Below, piece by piece: positions 1 to 6,353 of a DNA stretch of 7,564 nt. The position numbers were made by a program, and so were the translations under genes. Location of the stretch: positions 1 to 7,564 of the forward strand of contig WRCL01000077.1 of the NCBI GenBank assembly GCA_009783975.1, written 5' to 3'. Every line of letters begins with the position of its first letter. Positions within the stretch are counted from its first letter, which is position 1. The notes beneath the pieces are model-generated. The model did not search any database. It saw nothing but the letters and a program-made list of their open reading frames with translations, and was not told the origin of the DNA. This DNA is from Micrococcales bacterium (GTDB lineage: Bacteria > Actinomycetota > Actinomycetes > Actinomycetales > Cellulomonadaceae).

Positions 1-195
1 CTGGCCGGCGAGGTACTGCTCGACCTGGGCGCTGGCAGCGGCGAACGTCTCGTCGAGCCCCACCTGCCGGCCCAGGCGGCCAGCAGGCGGGGGCCGGCGG
101 TGCCCGTCGAAGTACAGCCCGACGAGCACACTGTCGTCGGCGACGAGCGTCAGGGGACCCAACGCCGAGGCGAGCGTCGTGTGGCGTGCCGTCAC
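1..195 (-). CDS. ogt: Methylated-DNA--protein-cysteine methyltransferase, 3'-partial (N-terminal 65 codons)
   Basis: This is the N-terminal part of an O6-alkylguanine-DNA alkyltransferase, which repairs O6-methylguanine by moving the alkyl group to its own cysteine. What is visible is 65 codons read from a GTG at 195-193. The residues TLASALGPLTLVADDSVLVG, then LYFDGHR, and later a segment ending EQYLAG match the start of actinobacterial Ogt proteins (S-x-L-G-P-L-T-L-V-A, G-L-Y-x-x-x-H-R, Y-x-A-G). The catalytic PCHR motif lies past the left edge, so activity cannot be judged. The GTG overlaps the TGA of the PstS-like gene by four bases (GTGA), which points to translational coupling. No clear Shine-Dalgarno is seen ahead of it. 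The family call rests on the N-terminal pattern only, but that pattern is distinctive and collinear. The gene was found by translating the edge by hand. Confidence 0.85.
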   Translation of the reverse strand, partial: MTARHTTLASALGPLTLVADDSVLVGLYFDGHRRPPPAGRLGRQVGLDETFAAASAQVEQYLAGQ

Positions 196-1115
196 GGCAG
201 GGGCAGCGCGACGTAGCCGGCGTCGGTGACCGTCTGGCGCCCAGCGGCGGTGCCCAACCAGTCGAAGACCTGGCGGGCAGGGCTCGTGGGGGGTTCGGCC
301 GAACGGATGACGACGTAGAAGTCGTTGACCCACGGGTAGGTGCCGTCAGCGATCGTCGTCGGGTTCGGGGCGGTCCCGTCGATCGAGATCAGCGCGACAC
401 CGTCGACCGCGTACTGGTTGGTGACGAAGTAGTACACCGAGTAGCCCAACGCGGTGCCGGTGTTCGCGTACGCTGCGACCCCGTCGACGAGCTCGCCCAT
501 CTCACCGGCGACGAGCTCGGTCGGTGGGGTCGTCATCGTCAGGCCGGGCATGACGAGCTTGCGCATGAGGCTTTGCGACCCGGACTTCTCTGGGCGTTGG
601 AACGCCACGATCGGGGCGTCGAGGCCACCGACCTGCGACCAGCTGGTGATCTTGCCGGTGTAGATGTCACGGACCTGCTGCGAGGTGAGGTTGCGCACCG
701 GGTTGGACTCGTTGGTCAAGAACACCAACGCGTCGCGCCCGATCGACTGGAACTCCAGCGCCGTGCCGTCCGGGTCGGTCTCGGCACGGGTCTGCGCATC
801 TGGTTCGTAGGCCAAGAGCAGGTCAGCGTTGTCGTTCGCGAGGTTCTCGTACGCGACCGAGGTCGTGTTGAACTGGACCGAGGCCTCAGCGGTCTGGGCG
901 TCGAGCCCCGTCGTGCGCTGGAGCACCAGCCGTCCCAGCGGGACGTTCGCCGTCGAACCGTCCATCCGCGGGAACTGTGCGGCGGTCAAGAACGGTTCGT
1001 ACGTCGTCGGTGGTGGTGTCGTGCCAGCGCCCGAACCGCCACCTGCCGTGCAGCCAGCGACGGCCAGCGCGAGGGGGGCGACGAACAGCACGCGGTGCCA
1101 TCGTGTGGTGCGCAT
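192..1115 (-). CDS. PstS-like periplasmic-binding-protein lipoprotein
   Basis: This is a 307-residue surface lipoprotein of the phosphate-binding PstS / PBP-like superfamily. Residues 1-22 form a lipoprotein signal (basic MRTTRWHR, hydrophobic core, lipobox VAGC with Cys22), followed by a Gly/Ser/Thr-rich tether. The mature part carries family hallmarks: FPRMDGSTAN near the N-terminus, GRDALVFLTNESNPV, then VRDIYTGKITSWSQVGG, then an AFQRPEKSGSQSLM segment with the ligand-loop-like SGSQ, then TALGYSVYYF and ALISIDGTAPN. The start is well set by GGAGGA five bases upstream. It begins 1 bp after the WG-repeat gene and overlaps ogt by GTGA, so the three are probably one transcript. No pstC, pstA, pstB or phoU gene is in view. 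The protein could therefore be an orphan phosphate binder or a sensor or scavenger of another oxyanion. The family is secure; the ligand is inferred only. Confidence 0.85.
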   Translation of the reverse strand: MRTTRWHRVLFVAPLALAVAGCTAGGGSGAGTTPPPTTYEPFLTAAQFPRMDGSTANVPLGRLVLQRTTGLDAQTAEASVQFNTTSVAYENLANDNADLLLAYEPDAQTRAETDPDGTALEFQSIGRDALVFLTNESNPVRNLTSQQVRDIYTGKITSWSQVGGLDAPIVAFQRPEKSGSQSLMRKLVMPGLTMTTPPTELVAGEMGELVDGVAAYANTGTALGYSVYYFVTNQYAVDGVALISIDGTAPNPTTIADGTYPWVNDFYVVIRSAEPPTSPARQVFDWLGTAAGRQTVTDAGYVALPLP

Positions 1116-1116
1116 G

Positions 1117-2571
1117 TCAGTCCTCCGTGAGTTGGTAGCGCGGTTCTTTGTAGAGCCAGGTGCCTGTGGTGTCGACCCATCCTTGGTCGTCGCCGGTGAG
1201 CACCCAGAAGTACACGGTGCCGTCAGGGGTGATGGTCGAGGTCTCGACCGTGGCGAACGGTGTGGGTGCGCCTGTGGCGTCGACGACCATCCGCAGCCCG
1301 TTGTCGGACTCGCACATGACGAACGCGTCGCCGCCGGGGTTCCACCACCATCCGACGACGTGGAAGGGGGCCGGGATGTCGAACGTCACACCGGTCGCGG
1401 TGTTGTGCACCCGGGTGCGGTCGTCGGTGGTGACCAGGTGCTGCGACAGCACCGTGGTGAACTCGCCAGCCACGCCGGACTTGTCGCCATCAGGCAAGGT
1501 GATGACCCAGGTGCCGGTCGCGTCGACGACGAGGCACGCAGCCTGCGGCACGTCGTAGGACTGGCGGCACTCGGTGCGTGAGGTTGCCGGGTCTGCCAGG
1601 ACGCTCAGGTCCGGTGCGAGCAGGCCTGAGGGCGGGTCGTCGGCCCCAGGGGGCCCTGGCAGCCTCACCGTGTAGGCCATGACGTGGGCGAACGACCCAG
1701 ACCTGAAGAAGACCGGGTCGACCATGCCATAGTCGCCCCCGACCTTGTCCAGCGAGGTGTTGACGAAATAGCTGTGCGTGTCGTCGGTGGAGACTGCGGC
1801 GAACCCGGCGGCGAACGGCCGCACCGAGGAGAACACCGGTGGCGCGACCCACCGGCCCGACTGGTCGAGGTACCCCTGCTGCCCGGTGTCGTCGTCAGAG
1901 GCTGGTGCGGGCCACTCACCTGTGGAGAACATCGTCTCGGGCCCGGCGAGGAAGTACCACGCCCACGCCCCGCCAGCCGCGGCGACGCGTTGGCCGTCGC
2001 GGCTGACCAGCACATGCTCGCGGGACTCCCAGGTCTCGTCGTCGCCGTACAGCGTCATCAGCACCCAGTCCTCGTCGATGGCCACGGCCATCGGGGCCAG
2101 GGGCAGCCCAGAGACGGCCAGGTCAGGCAGGGTTGCGACCCACGCGTCGTCGGCACCTGCGTGGTACAGCCGGACGAACCCAGGCAGGGGACCGCAGGCG
2201 ATGAGCCGGGCCTGCTGCGAGGCCAGGACCGTCCCACCGCCGTCGAGCACGTCGACCCGGTCGTTGGTCTGGGCGACGACGAGCACCTCACGGTCTGGGC
2301 CCAGGCACATGTCGTACTTGACGTACACCGGGTCGACGACGAGCTCGCCGCGGGTGTTGACGAAACCGGTGCGCTCCAGCGGGACCAGGTGGGTGTCGTA
2401 CTCGTTGGTCGACATCGACCAGGTCGTGTGCTTCACCGGCAGCAGCCCGGCGCTCAACGCCGGCGGCACCAGCGGCGTCGACGGGGACGTCGGACTTGTT
2501 GTGCAGCTGGCCAGGGCCGTGACCACCACACCAGCGAGCACGCCGGTGACCATCTTCCAAGGTGCGTCCAT
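1117..2571 (-). CDS. WG-repeat-containing lipoprotein
   Basis: This encodes a 484-residue predicted exported lipoprotein. Residues 1-23 give a signal with lipobox LASC (Cys23), then a Thr/Ser/Pro-rich tether to about residue 38. Three WG-type repeats (G-[FYW]-hydrophobic-[DN]-x-x-G-x-hydrophobic-hydrophobic-x-P-x-[FY]) are visible: GFVNTRGELVVDPVY at 69-83, GYLDQSGRWVAPPVF at 233-247, followed by VRPFAAGFAAV, and GWVDTTGTWLYKEPRY at 464-479. The region between them looks like degenerate beta-rich repeats, for example VVDATGTWVITLP near 349 and VVDATGAPTPF near 429. WG proteins have no single known enzymatic role and are thought to act in binding. I start at the ATG at 2571, not the in-frame ATG 51 bases upstream. 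The shorter form has AAAGG six bases ahead and a signal peptide at the very N-terminus, and the longer form would begin inside the predicted -35 box. The last codons carry the ribosome site of the PstS-like gene, suggesting coupled translation and perhaps a shared surface function. Confidence 0.82.
   Translation of the reverse strand: MDAPWKMVTGVLAGVVVTALASCTTSPTSPSTPLVPPALSAGLLPVKHTTWSMSTNEYDTHLVPLERTGFVNTRGELVVDPVYVKYDMCLGPDREVLVVAQTNDRVDVLDGGGTVLASQQARLIACGPLPGFVRLYHAGADDAWVATLPDLAVSGLPLAPMAVAIDEDWVLMTLYGDDETWESREHVLVSRDGQRVAAAGGAWAWYFLAGPETMFSTGEWPAPASDDDTGQQGYLDQSGRWVAPPVFSSVRPFAAGFAAVSTDDTHSYFVNTSLDKVGGDYGMVDPVFFRSGSFAHVMAYTVRLPGPPGADDPPSGLLAPDLSVLADPATSRTECRQSYDVPQAACLVVDATGTWVITLPDGDKSGVAGEFTTVLSQHLVTTDDRTRVHNTATGVTFDIPAPFHVVGWWWNPGGDAFVMCESDNGLRMVVDATGAPTPFATVETSTITPDGTVYFWVLTGDDQGWVDTTGTWLYKEPRYQLTED
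1121..1126 (-). promoter_or_regulatory. Strong Shine-Dalgarno (GGAGGA) for the PstS-like gene
   Basis: GGAGGA lies five bases ahead of the ATG at 1115 and inside the last sense codons (Thr-Glu-Asp) of the WG-repeat gene. It fixes the start of the downstream lipoprotein. Ribosomes ending the upstream frame would stop on top of it, as expected for coupled genes. Confidence 0.75.
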
Positions 2572-2577
2572 CGCTTG

Positions 2578-2582
2578 CCTTT
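2578..2582 (-). promoter_or_regulatory. Shine-Dalgarno (AAAGG) for the WG-repeat gene
   Basis: AAAGG sits six bases ahead of the ATG at 2571 and supports that start over the longer in-frame option at 2622. It falls just inside the transcript expected from the promoter called at 2594-2622. Confidence 0.5.
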
Positions 2583-2593
2583 CGTTCGTCCAG

Positions 2594-2622
2594 ACACTAC
2601 GCCGCCACCCGGTCACCGTCAT
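2594..2622 (-). promoter_or_regulatory. Candidate sigma70-type promoter for the lipoprotein/ogt cassette
   Basis: On the minus strand, ATGACG (2622-2617) and TAGTGT (2599-2594) are separated by exactly 17 bases. The first matches TTGACA at four of six positions, and the second fits the actinobacterial TANNNT -10. Transcription would begin near 2587, about 16 bases ahead of the ATG at 2571. It lies in the 90-bp gap after the uridylyltransferase gene, where a new transcript is expected. This is a prediction by eye in GC-rich DNA, where chance matches are less common than in AT-rich DNA but still possible. Confidence 0.42.
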
Positions 2623-2628
2623 CGACCG
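2610..2628. promoter_or_regulatory. Small inverted repeat overlapping the candidate -35 box
   Basis: CGGTC (2610-2614) and GACCG (2624-2628) form a 5-bp inverted repeat with a 9-bp centre that spans the predicted -35 hexamer. It could be an operator half-site pair for a dimeric regulator. It is short enough to be chance in DNA rich in CGGTC-like words. Confidence 0.18.
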
Positions 2629-2661
2629 TCAGCAGGACCCACCAGCATCGAACGGTTGCCG

Positions 2662-4044
2662 TCAGGGGCTGGTGAGCACCGCCGCATCGGGCACTGTGCC
2701 GCCTTCGGCACCAAGGTGCACCTCACCGACGATGGTGACGTCCTTGCCGAAGGTCCAGTCCCCAGCCACCTGCAACCTCGTCGCGTGCCGCAGCGACGGC
2801 ACCCCCGCGGGGAACCTGTCTTCGAACGCGGTGATCGTGCGGTACACCTCGCACAGCTCGACGACCGGTGCGCGGCCGGCGTCGGCGACCAGGTGCAGGT
2901 GCCCGTCGGGGCTCACCTCGTACACGTCTGAGCGCAGCAGCGCCAGGTCGTCGGTCGTCTTCACAGGCAAGAACCGTGCACGGTCGACGACAACAGCCGT
3001 CGCACCGTCGAAGACCTGGACCGCAGCGCCCATCGCCGACTCCAGCTGGATGACCTGCGGTGAGGTGGGGTCGGTCGGGTCGACGGTCTTGGTGTTACGG
3101 ATCAGGGGCAGACCGAGCACCCCACCGCGGCGCGCCAACATGGCGCGCAGCGCAGCCAGGTCCCACCACAAGTTGTTCGTGTTGAAGTACTGGTGCCGGG
3201 TGATGTCGGTGAACAGCGCAAGCTCGTCTGGTGGGGTCTGGGCGACCTCACGCAGCACGAGCCGGCCGTCGGCGCGGCGCCGGGCCAGGTGCCCACCTTT
3301 GCGGTCCATGACCGTGCGCTGGCACAGCTCGACGGCGAACGGGCTGCCCGACGTGGCGAACCAGCCGGCGACCTGGGCGTCGGGCCCAGCGCCGAGGTTG
3401 TCGCAGTTCGACACCGACGCGTACGCGAACCCCGCGTCGAGCAGGTGGTCGAACATCCCCGCCGACGCCAGCGCCGGGTAGATGTCGCCGTGACCAGGTG
3501 GGCACCACGCAAGGCCGGGGTCGGCCGGCCACGACACCGGGGTGAGGTCGTCAGCGCGCAGCTTGGGCACCTGGGACTGCAGCACGTCGTACGGCAGGTC
3601 GTCCACAGGCAGCTGCGGGTAGGGCTCAAGGGCGGCGACCGTGTCGTCGTGCGTGCGGAACGAGTTCAAGAACACCACCGGCAACCGTGCGCCCCAGCGT
3701 CGCCGGGCGGCGAGCACCTGCGTGGCGAGCAGGTCGACGAACGTGCGCCCGTCACGCACAGGCAGCACCGACTTGGCCCGGTCCAACCCCATCGACGTGC
3801 CCAGGCCCCCGTTGAGCTTGATGATGACGGTCTTGCCCAGCGCGGAGCGGGCCGCGTCGTCGGTGACCGTCACCGCGTCGAGCGCTGGCGGGTCGGTGAG
3901 CGCGACGATCGACGCTTCGGGCACCAGCCCGGTCTCCCCAGCCTCGAGCTGGCGGTAGTACGCGGAGAAGACGTCGACGGTCAGAGGGTCGACCTGGGCG
4001 TCGCGCATCAGCTGCTGGGCGGCCCGCAGACCCGCGTCGCTCAT
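2662..4044 (-). CDS. UTP--glucose-1-phosphate uridylyltransferase, eukaryotic-type UDPGP family
   Basis: This 460-residue cytoplasmic enzyme makes UDP-glucose from UTP and glucose-1-phosphate. It belongs to the eukaryotic UGPase (UDPGP) family, not the shorter bacterial GalU family. Seen in order: the nucleotide-binding signature IIKLNGGLGTSMGLDRAKS at 74-92, VVFLNSF at 123-129, CPPGHGDIYPAL at 181-192, SNCDNLGAGPD at 212-222 (uridine/metal region), YFNTNNLWWDL at 286-296, QLESAMGAAVQVFDGA at 333-348, and RFLPVKTTDDLALLRSDVY at 357-375. A C-terminal segment near 430-455 has the Gly/Val pattern expected of the family's beta-helix. I start at the ATG at 4044, not the GTG 33 bases upstream. The ATG overlaps the galE stop (ATGA) and gives the N-terminus MSDAGLRAAQQLM, with AGGTGAG upstream at wider than usual spacing. 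Coupling to galE links synthesis of UDP-glucose with its conversion to UDP-galactose. All key motifs look intact. Confidence 0.93.
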   Translation of the reverse strand: MSDAGLRAAQQLMRDAQVDPLTVDVFSAYYRQLEAGETGLVPEASIVALTDPPALDAVTVTDDAARSALGKTVIIKLNGGLGTSMGLDRAKSVLPVRDGRTFVDLLATQVLAARRRWGARLPVVFLNSFRTHDDTVAALEPYPQLPVDDLPYDVLQSQVPKLRADDLTPVSWPADPGLAWCPPGHGDIYPALASAGMFDHLLDAGFAYASVSNCDNLGAGPDAQVAGWFATSGSPFAVELCQRTVMDRKGGHLARRRADGRLVLREVAQTPPDELALFTDITRHQYFNTNNLWWDLAALRAMLARRGGVLGLPLIRNTKTVDPTDPTSPQVIQLESAMGAAVQVFDGATAVVVDRARFLPVKTTDDLALLRSDVYEVSPDGHLHLVADAGRAPVVELCEVYRTITAFEDRFPAGVPSLRHATRLQVAGDWTFGKDVTIVGEVHLGAEGGTVPDAAVLTSP

Positions 4045-5012
4045 CGGCCCGCGCTCACCTGGGTGTGCGCGGCCCACGCCGAGGCGACCATGTCGTCGAG
4101 GGTGCGCGTCGTGGCCCAGCCCAGGTCAGCGGCGGCCAGCGCCCCCGAAGCGACGATCCGCGCCGGGTCCCCTGGGCGGCGAGGCGCGTCGACGGGCGCG
4201 AGCTCGTGCCCGGTCACACGGGCGACCGCGGCCATGATCTGGCGCACCGACGTGCCGTCACCTGACCCCAGGTTGTACACCGGGGCCAGCGTCCGCCCGG
4301 CCGCCAGTGCGGTCGCCGCTGCTGCGTGGGTCGCTGCGAGGTCTGCCACGTGCAGGTAGTCGCGCACGCACGTGCCATCAGGTGTGGGATAGTCGGTGCC
4401 GAAGACCGCCGGGGCCCGCCCGGCGGCCACAGCGTCCATGACCAGGGGGAACAAGTTGTGCGGCGAGCTGTCGTACAGCGCTGGCGACCCTGACCCGACG
4501 ACGTTGAAGTACCGCAGCGACGTGTGCACCAGCCCTGTCGCACGGGCCTGCGCCGCGACGAGCCACTCCCCGACAAGCTTTGACTGCCCGTAGGGCGACT
4601 CGGGCGCCGGCGGGGTGTTTTCGGTGACGAGGTCGACGTCCGGGGTGCCGTACACCGCCGCCGATGAGGAGAACACCATCGCCGCGACCTGCGCCTGGGC
4701 CATCGCCGCAAGCAGGTGCGCCGTGCCGGTGACGTTCTGCTCATAGGTGTGCAGCGGCCGCGACACCGACACCCCCGCGTACTTGAACCCCGCCAGGTGC
4801 ACGACCCCGACAACCTCGTGCTCGGCCATCGTCGCAGCCAGCCGACCAGTCTCGACGACCGAGCACTGGACGAACGGCACGTCGTCCGGCACGAACTCCC
4901 GGTGCCCGGTCGACAGGTCGTCGACGACGACGCACCCCAGCCCCGTGCCGCGCAGCGCCCGCACCACATGCGCACCGATGTACCCGGCCCCACCGGTGAC
5001 CAGCCACGTCAT
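4041..5012 (-). CDS. galE: UDP-glucose 4-epimerase
   Basis: This 323-residue extended short-chain dehydrogenase/reductase interconverts UDP-glucose and UDP-galactose with bound NAD. Seen directly: the Rossmann motif TGGAGYIG at 6-13, the acidic VVVDDLSTGH at 28-37 that fits NAD, VHLAGFKYAGVSVSRPL at 71-87, catalytic Ser117 in VFSSSAAVYG, and the YxxxK pair Tyr141/Lys145 in SPYGQSK. CVRDYLHVADLA, YNLGSGDGTSVRQIM and RRPGDPARIV follow in the C-terminal substrate domain. The length is slightly below the roughly 330-340 residues usual for the family. The start fits the Rossmann fold beginning at residue 3. A weak GGGAG lies about 11 bases upstream. Its stop overlaps the uridylyltransferase start by four bases. 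The context (Leloir/UDP-sugar supply for exopolysaccharide, teichoic or glycolipid precursors, or galactose use) is inferred. A related UDP-sugar epimerase specificity, such as UDP-GlcNAc, cannot be ruled out by eye. Confidence 0.93.
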   Translation of the reverse strand: MTWLVTGGAGYIGAHVVRALRGTGLGCVVVDDLSTGHREFVPDDVPFVQCSVVETGRLAATMAEHEVVGVVHLAGFKYAGVSVSRPLHTYEQNVTGTAHLLAAMAQAQVAAMVFSSSAAVYGTPDVDLVTENTPPAPESPYGQSKLVGEWLVAAQARATGLVHTSLRYFNVVGSGSPALYDSSPHNLFPLVMDAVAAGRAPAVFGTDYPTPDGTCVRDYLHVADLAATHAAAATALAAGRTLAPVYNLGSGDGTSVRQIMAAVARVTGHELAPVDAPRRPGDPARIVASGALAAADLGWATTRTLDDMVASAWAAHTQVSAGR

Positions 5013-5048
5013 CCGTCCGTCCGCTCCCGTCTGGCAGGTGTGCGTCCC

Positions 5049-5054
5049 ACCCTA
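5049..5054 (-). promoter_or_regulatory. Weak candidate -10 element ahead of galE
   Basis: TAGGGT (5054-5049) fits TANNNT and lies in the 84-bp gap before galE. It would put the transcript start about 30 bases ahead of the ATG at 5012. I see no acceptable -35 hexamer 16-18 bases upstream, so this is only a hint that the galE pair may have its own promoter and not rely on read-through from the ATPase pair. Confidence 0.2.
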
Positions 5055-5096
5055 GCGCCCCGGCTTGCGCGCCCGCCTGTCCCAGCCCCGCCACCG

Positions 5097-6353
5097 TCAC
5101 CCGGGCTGTTGCTCGAGCACCTCACGGAGCCTGGCCTCGGCACGTTCACGTTCTTCGTACGACGCAGCAGTCCCCAGCTTCTGGTCCACACTTCGCAGCA
5201 GCTCCACCGCTTCATGTGTCCGCGCCTGGGCCACAGCTGTGTTGGTGCTCAGCCGTGCACTGTTGAGCAAGACGACCGCGAGGTCGCGGGCTGATTCGGG
5301 GGTGCCCAGGGTGGTGTGCAGGTCGCGGCGAAGGTGCAAGGACTCGTCGTAGGCGGTGGCGGCGTGGTCGGTGTCTCCGCGGCGCAACGCGATCTTGGCG
5401 GTGTTGTTCAGCGAGATGGACAGGTCGCGGGCTGATTCGGGGGTGCCCAGGGTGGTGTGCAGGTCGCGGGCGACCTGGAGCGGGACAGCAGCGACGGGGG
5501 CCAGCGCAGCGGGGCCGCAATGACCGGTGAGGAAGCTCAGCAGCCTTTCGCTCAGGACGAGCAGGTCTCGGTCGTGCGGCAGACGGGCGAGAGCCGTGGC
5601 GACTCGGTGCACAGCCTGGTCAACCGTCGCAGGGTCTTTGAGACCAGCAGCGACTGTGGCTCTGATGATCTCCAGGAGCACGGTGGTGAGTGGGCTTGGG
5701 TTCTCCGAGTTCATATCCTGCGCGGTGGCCAGGGCCTTTGTGGCACCAGCACGGTCGGCAGGCAGGAGGGTGACGACCTGTTGCAGGTCGCGGAGCAGGG
5801 GAGCAACTTCTGGACTGCGATATGCAGGTGGCAGGACGAGAGGAAGGCTTCTCGGTTGTTCGGCGGTGTCCTTGGGGACGGGCGGTGGTTCGGGAGGGGT
5901 GAAGAGATGCCCGACACGCAGGACGAACGATGCGACCGCCCAGAAGTCGCCGGCGAAGCGTGCGATCTCGGCAATGGACGACCAGTCGGCGGCGACGACG
6001 AGGATGCCAGACTCTGGACGGTGGAGGCGGCCACGGAGCTCGTTGAGCGTGGCCGTTGCCGCCCGGACGTGCTCGGCCGGCTCACCAGTGAGCCGCAGCC
6101 ACAGCAGCCCGGCGACCGGGAGGGTGGTGCGTGCCCACGGGGAGAATCCGTCGGCGGATGGAGTAAGAAACGACCAGGACCGACGGTGAGCGAGAAATTC
6201 GGCGCGGGCCCGGAGGTCTTCTTCGTCAAGACGGGACTCAAAGCCGAGTATCACGACTGACGGAAGTGTGTGGGTGGCGTCGATGTGCCAACGAAGCATG
6301 TCCCACGATTCGTCGGCAGAAGTGAGGGAAAACCCGGCAGGGAGATCAGTCAC
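5097..6353 (-). CDS. Uncharacterised protein with TPR-like C-terminal repeats, partner of the upstream ATPase
   Basis: I do not recognise a named function for this protein of about 418 residues. Residues 1-150 look like an alpha/beta domain with hydrophobic strands at PSVVILGF (31-38), VAGLLWLRL (80-88) and SGILVVAA (115-122), then FAGDFWAVASFVLRVG (133-148). Residues 150-182 are a proline-rich linker (TPPEPPPVP). The rest is helical and ends in TPR-like units. RDLHTTLGTPESARDL occurs at 296-311 and again at 343-358, with a 47-residue period and intervening YDESLHLR, a pattern common in actinobacterial TPR arrays of STAND and CHAT proteins. The C-terminus is a charged helix, possibly coiled coil. 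I prefer the GTG at 6353 because it overlaps the ATPase stop as GTGA. A GTG at 6386 would give 429 residues and a 37-base overlap. Coupling suggests the two proteins act in one complex. TPR units would serve protein binding, and the N-terminal domain may be the effector or sensor (inference). Confidence 0.75.
   Translation of the reverse strand: MTDLPAGFSLTSADESWDMLRWHIDATHTLPSVVILGFESRLDEEDLRARAEFLAHRRSWSFLTPSADGFSPWARTTLPVAGLLWLRLTGEPAEHVRAATATLNELRGRLHRPESGILVVAADWSSIAEIARFAGDFWAVASFVLRVGHLFTPPEPPPVPKDTAEQPRSLPLVLPPAYRSPEVAPLLRDLQQVVTLLPADRAGATKALATAQDMNSENPSPLTTVLLEIIRATVAAGLKDPATVDQAVHRVATALARLPHDRDLLVLSERLLSFLTGHCGPAALAPVAAVPLQVARDLHTTLGTPESARDLSISLNNTAKIALRRGDTDHAATAYDESLHLRRDLHTTLGTPESARDLAVVLLNSARLSTNTAVAQARTHEAVELLRSVDQKLGTAASYEERERAEARLREVLEQQPG
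5281..5328 (-). repeat. 48-bp direct repeat, copy 2 in reading order (TPR-like unit)
   Basis: This is identical over 48 bases to 5422-5469, exactly 141 bases (47 codons) away. In frame it spells RDLHTTLGTPESARDL, residues 343-358 of the partner protein. The last leucine codon differs from the other copy only at its third base, which lies just outside the identical block. Confidence 0.9.
5422..5469 (-). repeat. 48-bp direct repeat, copy 1 in reading order (TPR-like unit)
   Basis: This is the matching copy of 5281-5328 and encodes residues 296-311 of the partner protein. Because the period is a whole number of codons, recombination between the copies would add or remove one 47-residue unit without a frameshift. 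The sequence between and beyond the copies has diverged, so only the loop and first-helix part is perfectly conserved. Confidence 0.9.

Noticed and set aside
1778..3481. Long open frame on the plus strand (about 567 codons)
   Set aside because: It lies antisense across the WG-repeat and uridylyltransferase genes, is rich in Ser/Thr/Arg/Pro with no domain pattern, and spans the junction between two well-supported genes. This is a typical high-GC shadow frame.
4045..4077. Upstream GTG start for the uridylyltransferase
   Set aside because: It adds 11 residues (MGRAHPGERGP) unlike the family N-terminus and covers the AGGTGAG ribosome site. The ATGA overlap with galE is the simpler choice.
3193..4359. 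Another long plus-strand open frame (about 388 codons)
   Set aside because: It is antisense to the uridylyltransferase and galE, with an Arg/Val/Gly/His-heavy composition and no recognisable motif. The minus-strand proteins here have complete family signatures.
5083..5108. Inverted repeat CAGCCC-N14-GGGCTG at the end of the TPR-like gene, possible terminator
   Set aside because: The stem is only 6 bp with a 14-base loop, it overlaps the stop codon, and no T-run follows. The evidence is too weak to call a terminator.
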